Both the position numbers and the translations under genes were made by a program. Positions 60,536 through 64,000 of a stretch of DNA of 64,000 bases are shown here, piece after piece. The stretch is taken from contig JBCCIP010000021.1 in assembly GCA_039111475.1 (NCBI GenBank), forward strand, positions 1-64,000, read 5' to 3'. This stretch comes from JAUIET01 sp039111475. GTDB taxonomy: Bacteria; Pseudomonadota; Gammaproteobacteria; Pseudomonadales; JAUIET01. Under the pieces are notes generated by a model that saw only the letters and a program-made list of their open reading frames with translations, made no database searches and was not told where the DNA came from. The stretch's first letter is position 1; every line of letters begins with the position of its first letter.

Positions 60536-61498
60536 ATGAAAACGAACGCGATAGTAATCAGCGATGGTAAGCCGGACTACGTTCAGACCGACATTGATGA
60601 GTCCACTGGCGTCACTGTCAAGGTTGTAAGCAGTTCAATATGTGGTTCTGATCTGCATTTAATGGGTTTGAGGTGGCTTGAAGGGCAAACGCCAGGACAC
60701 GAGTTTGCGGGTATTGCGCCGAATGGAAAAGCAGTTGCGGTTGAACCCGTGATTGGCTGCGGTCGCTGCCACTACTGTGATGATGGGCATCTAAGCCACT
60801 GCAAGCATGGCGCGCAGTACTTGGGTGTGATGCGCGCTGGCGGGATGGCTGAACATGTGATTGTGCCTGCGGAGCGTTTGGTTGAGCTGCCATCGGGACT
60901 GGATCTGCGTGAGGCGTGTTTGGTGGAACCGGTCGCAATTGCACTTTGGGGGTTGGATCGTTTCGCTGAAGCGGCCAAGCGACAGAGTCGATGCCTTGTT
61001 ATTGGCGCGGGGCCGATTGGTCTTGCCGCAGCGGCGGCTTGTGTTTCTCGGGGTTTGAAATGCGATATATTGGCACGCTACGAGCATCAACAGGTGGCTT
61101 CAAGTCGCCTGGGGGCAAACCCGTATACCGATGCAAAAGATCTGGGCTTATATGGAATGGTTGTTGACGCTATTGGAAGCACGGAGTCTATGCGCCAGGC
61201 TGTGCAAAGTTGTGAGCCTATGGCGAGCATTAGTTTGTTGGGAACGCCTTGGAATGGAGTTGAGTTTGACCAGGGTTTGCAGATGAAGGAGATTAATGTT
61301 CTGCCGGCCACCGGTTATAAATGCGCTTCACCGGCACGTACGTTTGATGAGGCAGCTCGCTTGCTGCTTGAGCAGCCGGAACTGAGCAAGGCGATGATCA
61401 GTCACCGCTTTCCGCTTGAGGCAGGTGTTGAGGCGTTTGATACAGCGGCAAATCGTTCGAATGGCGCTATTAAAGTTGCGTTTGAAATGCCAGTGTAG
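60536..61498 (+). CDS. zinc-type alcohol dehydrogenase (MDR family)
   Basis: Medium-chain dehydrogenase of 320 residues. SSICGSDLHLMG carries the catalytic zinc cysteine, TPGHEFAG the GHE motif, and GCGRCHYCDDGHLSHC the structural zinc cysteines. The nucleotide fold has VIGAGPIGLAAAAA. GGAGAG lies four bases before the ATG at 60536. The substrate is unknown. The intergenic space to the divergent shikimate-kinase-like gene is only 68 bases. Confidence 0.92.
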   Translation: MKTNAIVISDGKPDYVQTDIDESTGVTVKVVSSSICGSDLHLMGLRWLEGQTPGHEFAGIAPNGKAVAVEPVIGCGRCHYCDDGHLSHCKHGAQYLGVMRAGGMAEHVIVPAERLVELPSGLDLREACLVEPVAIALWGLDRFAEAAKRQSRCLVIGAGPIGLAAAAACVSRGLKCDILARYEHQQVASSRLGANPYTDAKDLGLYGMVVDAIGSTESMRQAVQSCEPMASISLLGTPWNGVEFDQGLQMKEINVLPATGYKCASPARTFDEAARLLLEQPELSKAMISHRFPLEAGVEAFDTAANRSNGAIKVAFEMPV

Positions 61499-61734
61499 TG
61501 TGGGACGGCTTCTCCGTTCTGAGCAGGTCCGGCTTCGCAGTGAAGTGTAAGCTAGCTAGACACGCCATAAACCCATCCATGAGCTCTTCCCTAAAGGACC
61601 TACTGTTGGTGTGTTCAGGGTCCTTCCCTCACACAGTCTCGCAAGCCTGCACTCACTGCAAAGCCTCATTGCCAAAATCGAACCGAGTTGATTGTTAAGG
61701 ATCTACTGCCAGAACAGCGTCTTAAAACGAAAGG
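61499..61734. other. intergenic region with a hairpin; possible dispersed repeat
   Basis: These 236 bases lie between the convergent dehydrogenase and fdsD. A perfect 7-bp inverted repeat AAGGACC (61594-61600) / GGTCCTT (61619-61625) with an 18-base loop is present. The stretch CGCCATAAACCCATCCATG (from 61563) looks to me like sequence repeated in marine gammaproteobacterial genomes, but I cannot confirm that. A short plus-strand frame covers part of it and has no protein-like features. Confidence 0.35.
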
Positions 61735-61965
61735 TTACTGGTCTATAAGTGGCAAAGCGATTCTCGCCACATCCAACAACTCAGCATCTATAGCCTCACG
61801 CGCATTCAATAAAGAGTCAATCATCATCGGTGACCAGAAACGCTTTACGTGCGCCGCCACCATGTCGGCCGCCTTTTGCTGATCACGACCCGCACTCAGG
61901 TTTCGGGCAATGTCATTGAACATTTTCAGATTGTGTTGCACCTCACGGGCAATATGTTCGCTCAC
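61735..61965 (-). CDS. fdsD: formate dehydrogenase delta subunit
   Basis: Small subunit of 76 residues typical of soluble NAD-dependent molybdenum formate dehydrogenases. ARNLSAGRDQQKAADMVAAHVKRFWSPMM is the family core. It is needed for assembly or stability of the complex. The GTG start overlaps fdhD by four bases (GTGA). Confidence 0.95.
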   Translation of the reverse strand: MSEHIAREVQHNLKMFNDIARNLSAGRDQQKAADMVAAHVKRFWSPMMIDSLLNAREAIDAELLDVARIALPLIDQ

Positions 61966-62825
61966 GACAAAATAACTCCTTTGACGTCGGTATAAAGGGT
62001 AATGCGCTGCTCACTCAATCGGCCCGCCAAACTTATGTTGTGCTTGTTGGCAAGATCAACTGCAAGTGTTGACGGGGCAGAAGCAGCAACAATGTTAGTC
62101 ATGCCGATTACAGCGGCTTTCTGTACTATTTCAAAGCTGATGCGACTGGATAAAAGCAAGAAACCATCGCCAGGATTCCAGTTTTCTTTTGCCATGGCGC
62201 CAATCACTTTGTCGACCGCGTTATGACGGCCAAGGTCTTCGCGAACGCACTCAATATTGCCATCGGGCTTGCACCAGGCCGCTGCATGAATGGCGCCTGT
62301 TGACGCACGCATGGCTTGCAAGGATTCAAATTCAGCCAATGCGCGATGCACCCTCTCCAGCGCGACGGGGCGTAAAGCCTCGGAATTTGGCGAAAGCTGC
62401 GCGACTGGTTTCTGCACGTCTCGTAACGATTCAGCACCGCACAAGCCGCAGCCAGACACGCCCGCCAGACTTCTTCGCCTGTGTTTGAGGGCTGCGAAGC
62501 GCTTCGAGGCTATTTCCATGTCCAGCTGAATACCTGAATCCATTTCGTCAACTGACAGCGAGTATATTTCTGCAAGATCGCGCAATACGCCTTCGCTGAG
62601 GCTGAAACCCAAAGCGAAGTCTGCAAGATTCATCGGGCTGGCCATCATGACCGCATGGGAGATGCCGTTGTAGACAAAGGCGATAGCAGTTTCTGTGGCA
62701 AGTTCATCTTCAAGTTGCAGCTGTGCTCCGTCTTTCCAGCGTTGCACAAGCCGCCGCTGCTGGCCGCCCTGCAGCGATTCGGAGCTATTCGGACTCACAG
62801 TCTGTTGTGGTCCGCTTTTTGTCAC
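61962..62825 (-). CDS. fdhD: formate dehydrogenase accessory sulfurtransferase
   Basis: Transfers sulfur from IscS to the molybdenum cofactor, needed to activate formate dehydrogenase. It is 287 residues from a GTG at 62825; E. coli has 277. The redox/sulfur-carrying cysteines are C126 and C129 in SGCGLCGAE, and EDLGRHNAVDKVIG is a strongly conserved family stretch. The open frame reaches 62963, but the chosen GTG overlaps the alpha-subunit stop by four bases (GTGA), the same arrangement as with fdsD. Confidence 0.95.
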   Translation of the reverse strand: MTKSGPQQTVSPNSSESLQGGQQRRLVQRWKDGAQLQLEDELATETAIAFVYNGISHAVMMASPMNLADFALGFSLSEGVLRDLAEIYSLSVDEMDSGIQLDMEIASKRFAALKHRRRSLAGVSGCGLCGAESLRDVQKPVAQLSPNSEALRPVALERVHRALAEFESLQAMRASTGAIHAAAWCKPDGNIECVREDLGRHNAVDKVIGAMAKENWNPGDGFLLLSSRISFEIVQKAAVIGMTNIVAASAPSTLAVDLANKHNISLAGRLSEQRITLYTDVKGVILS

Positions 62826-64000
62826 GGTGCTGCCTGGGCGCTGTTCAAATGGTTCAGTTGCCGCTTGGAGAAGGCCACGTGTTGCGCCTGCCAATCCGAT
62901 GGCGAACTTACTTTCTGCAACTGAACGGCGGTTACCTTGTACTCTGGACAATTGGTAGCCCAATCGGAGTTATCGGTGGTAATCACATTGGCTCCACTTT
63001 CCGGGTGGTGGAAGGTGGTGTAAACAACGCCTGGTTGAATTAATTCGGTGACATTGGCGCGCAGTACAGTCTCGCCCGCACGGCTGCTGATACCGACCCA
63101 ATCGCCCTGGGCGATTCCACGCTCTTCGGCATCGTGCGGATGAATCTCAACTACATCCTCAGCATGCCATTGGCTGTTCTGGGTACGCCGGGTTTGTGCG
63201 CCAACATTGTATTGACTGAGAATGCGACCAGTAGTCAGTAACAAGGGGAATCGCCGCGACGCTCTTTCTTCGGTGGCAACGTATTCGGTGATTGCCAACT
63301 GGCCTTTGCCAATGGGGAATTCTTCCTCGTGCATAATTGGCGTGCCTTCAGGAAACTGATCATTGCAAGGCCATTGGATGCTGCCGAGTTCATCGAGCTT
63401 AGCGTAACTAACCCCATGGAATGTAGGTGTTAGCGCAGCAATCTCATCCATAATTTCCGAAGGATGGGTGTACTTCATGTCGTAGCCCATAGCATTGCTC
63501 AGTGCTACGGTTATTTCCCAATCGGCTTTACCAGACGCGGGCGTCATTACCCGTCGAACGCGGTTAATTCTGCGTTCTGCGTTGGTAAACGTACCGTCTT
63601 TTTCAAGGAAGGTAGAGCCAGGTAAAAACACGTGCGCGAACTTAGCGGTCTCGTTAAGAAACAAGTCCTGAACGATCAGGCATTCCATTGAACGCAAGGC
63701 CTGCTCTACGTGATGCGTATTCGGGTCAGACTGTGCGATATCTTCGCCCTGGCAATATAAGCCTTTGAAGCTTCCGTTGATCGCTGCATCAAACATATTC
63801 GGTATGCGAAGTCCGGGGCGGTTATCTAATGACACTTGCCAGGCGTTTTCCAGTAAGTTGCGCGTGCCGTCGTCAGAGACATGTCTGTAACCAGGAAACT
63901 CATGCGGGAACGAACCCATGTCGCAAGAGCCTTGCACGTTGTTCTGGCCTCTAAGCGGGTTTACGCCCACGCCCTCACGGCCAATGTTGCCGGTGGACAA
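62822..64000 (-). CDS. fdsA: formate dehydrogenase alpha subunit, C-terminal part (5' end outside window)
   Basis: Molybdopterin oxidoreductase catalytic subunit. About 392 C-terminal residues are present and the gene continues beyond base 64000. NPLRGQNNVQGSCDMG is a hallmark of the formate dehydrogenase alpha family. LPGSTFLEKDGTFTNAERRINRVRR and the C-terminal molybdopterin-dinucleotide-binding domain (LLTTGRILSQYNVGAQTRRT, EIHPHDAEERGIAQGDWV) follow. With fdsD nearby, the enzyme is expected to be the soluble NAD-linked FdsABGD type, with fdsG and fdsB upstream outside the window. Confidence 0.96.
   Translation of the reverse strand: MSTGNIGREGVGVNPLRGQNNVQGSCDMGSFPHEFPGYRHVSDDGTRNLLENAWQVSLDNRPGLRIPNMFDAAINGSFKGLYCQGEDIAQSDPNTHHVEQALRSMECLIVQDLFLNETAKFAHVFLPGSTFLEKDGTFTNAERRINRVRRVMTPASGKADWEITVALSNAMGYDMKYTHPSEIMDEIAALTPTFHGVSYAKLDELGSIQWPCNDQFPEGTPIMHEEEFPIGKGQLAITEYVATEERASRRFPLLLTTGRILSQYNVGAQTRRTQNSQWHAEDVVEIHPHDAEERGIAQGDWVGISSRAGETVLRANVTELIQPGVVYTTFHHPESGANVITTDNSDWATNCPEYKVTAVQLQKVSSPSDWQAQHVAFSKRQLNHLNSAQAAP

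Noticed and set aside
61498..61698. 66-codon frame on the plus strand after the alcohol dehydrogenase
   Set aside because: Cysteine- and serine-rich translation without protein-like pattern; the stretch looks like intergenic repeat sequence.
1..64000. CRISPR array, rRNA genes, complete insertion sequence or prophage
   Set aside because: No regularly spaced direct repeats, no rRNA signatures, and no transposase, integrase or phage structural genes were found in either strand.

Overview
The window is about 64 kb of gene-dense DNA of roughly 50% GC from a gammaproteobacterium, probably a marine or aquatic relative of the Pseudomonadales/Cellvibrionales. Four things point there. There is a complete Na+-NQR operon with apbE and nqrM. 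There is a Gly-Cys-Leu tRNA operon beside pgsA-uvrC-uvrY. The order murB / low-molecular-weight phosphatase / kdsB / lpxK / exbD / exbB / comEC / DUF2062 / lolEDC / PilZ recalls Pseudomonas. So does the order GAPDH / mfd / csiV / LOG protein / lexA / sulA / topA. The synteny statements come from memory of E. coli and Pseudomonas gene order, not from a search. No rRNA, prophage, complete insertion sequence or CRISPR array was seen.

Layout. 1-4.6 kb: end of an acyl-CoA dehydrogenase, a SnoaL-like protein, DNA polymerase II and a short-chain dehydrogenase (SDR). 4.6-10.3 kb: minus-strand accessory catabolic genes, namely a MaoC-DUF35 fusion, a MaoC-like hydratase, a thiolase-fold protein without the nucleophilic cysteine, two SDRs, a histidine-phosphatase-like protein and a small membrane protein. 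The core resembles the ChsH1/ChsH2/Ltp2 hydratase-aldolase module of steroid side-chain degradation. 10.6-12.7 kb: a TonB-dependent-receptor-like protein. 12.7-13.2 kb: tRNA-Leu, tRNA-Cys and tRNA-Gly, with an 86-bp inverted-repeat element inside the operon. 13.2-16.1 kb: kbl-tdh threonine catabolism with a divergent XRE-cupin regulator. 16.1-19.3 kb: pgsA, uvrC, uvrY. 19.4-24.6 kb: cell-envelope operon msbA-lpxK-kdsB-phosphatase-murB. 24.9-27.2 kb: a TonB-dependent receptor. 27.3-34.9 kb: exbBD, comEC, DUF2062 and lolCDE. 35-43.2 kb: a PilZ-like protein, a small periplasmic protein, and nqrABCDEF-apbE-nqrM. 43.4-55.1 kb: long-form GAPDH, mfd, csiV, a LOG protein, lexA-sulA, two small proteins and topA. 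55.3-61.5 kb: DUF1653, UspA, Slt, a glutaredoxin-like protein, a rhombosortase, a TPR lipoprotein, a shikimate kinase and an alcohol dehydrogenase. 61.7-64 kb: formate dehydrogenase alpha (3' part), fdhD and fdsD.

How the genes work together. One theme is envelope biogenesis: LPS precursor synthesis and flipping, lipoprotein release, peptidoglycan synthesis and turnover, and energised outer-membrane uptake. A second is redox energy: the sodium pump with its flavinylation enzyme and maturation factor, and an NAD-type formate dehydrogenase. A third is DNA maintenance: Pol II, UvrC, Mfd, LexA/SulA and TopA. The polymerase and repair genes other than lexA-sulA show no LexA box next to them.

The least explained material is non-coding. 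Two related ~130-150 bp elements and one unrelated 111-bp MITE-like element each sit between convergent genes, and some of their ends supply the genes' TAG stop codons. A REP-like palindrome splits the tRNA operon. A perfect hairpin is predicted to cover the Shine-Dalgarno of a TPR lipoprotein. A GC-rich structured segment upstream of the glutaredoxin-like gene may be a small RNA or a mobile-element remnant. I did not find a whole new multi-gene system. The ChsH/Ltp2-like operon and these small elements are the best leads.
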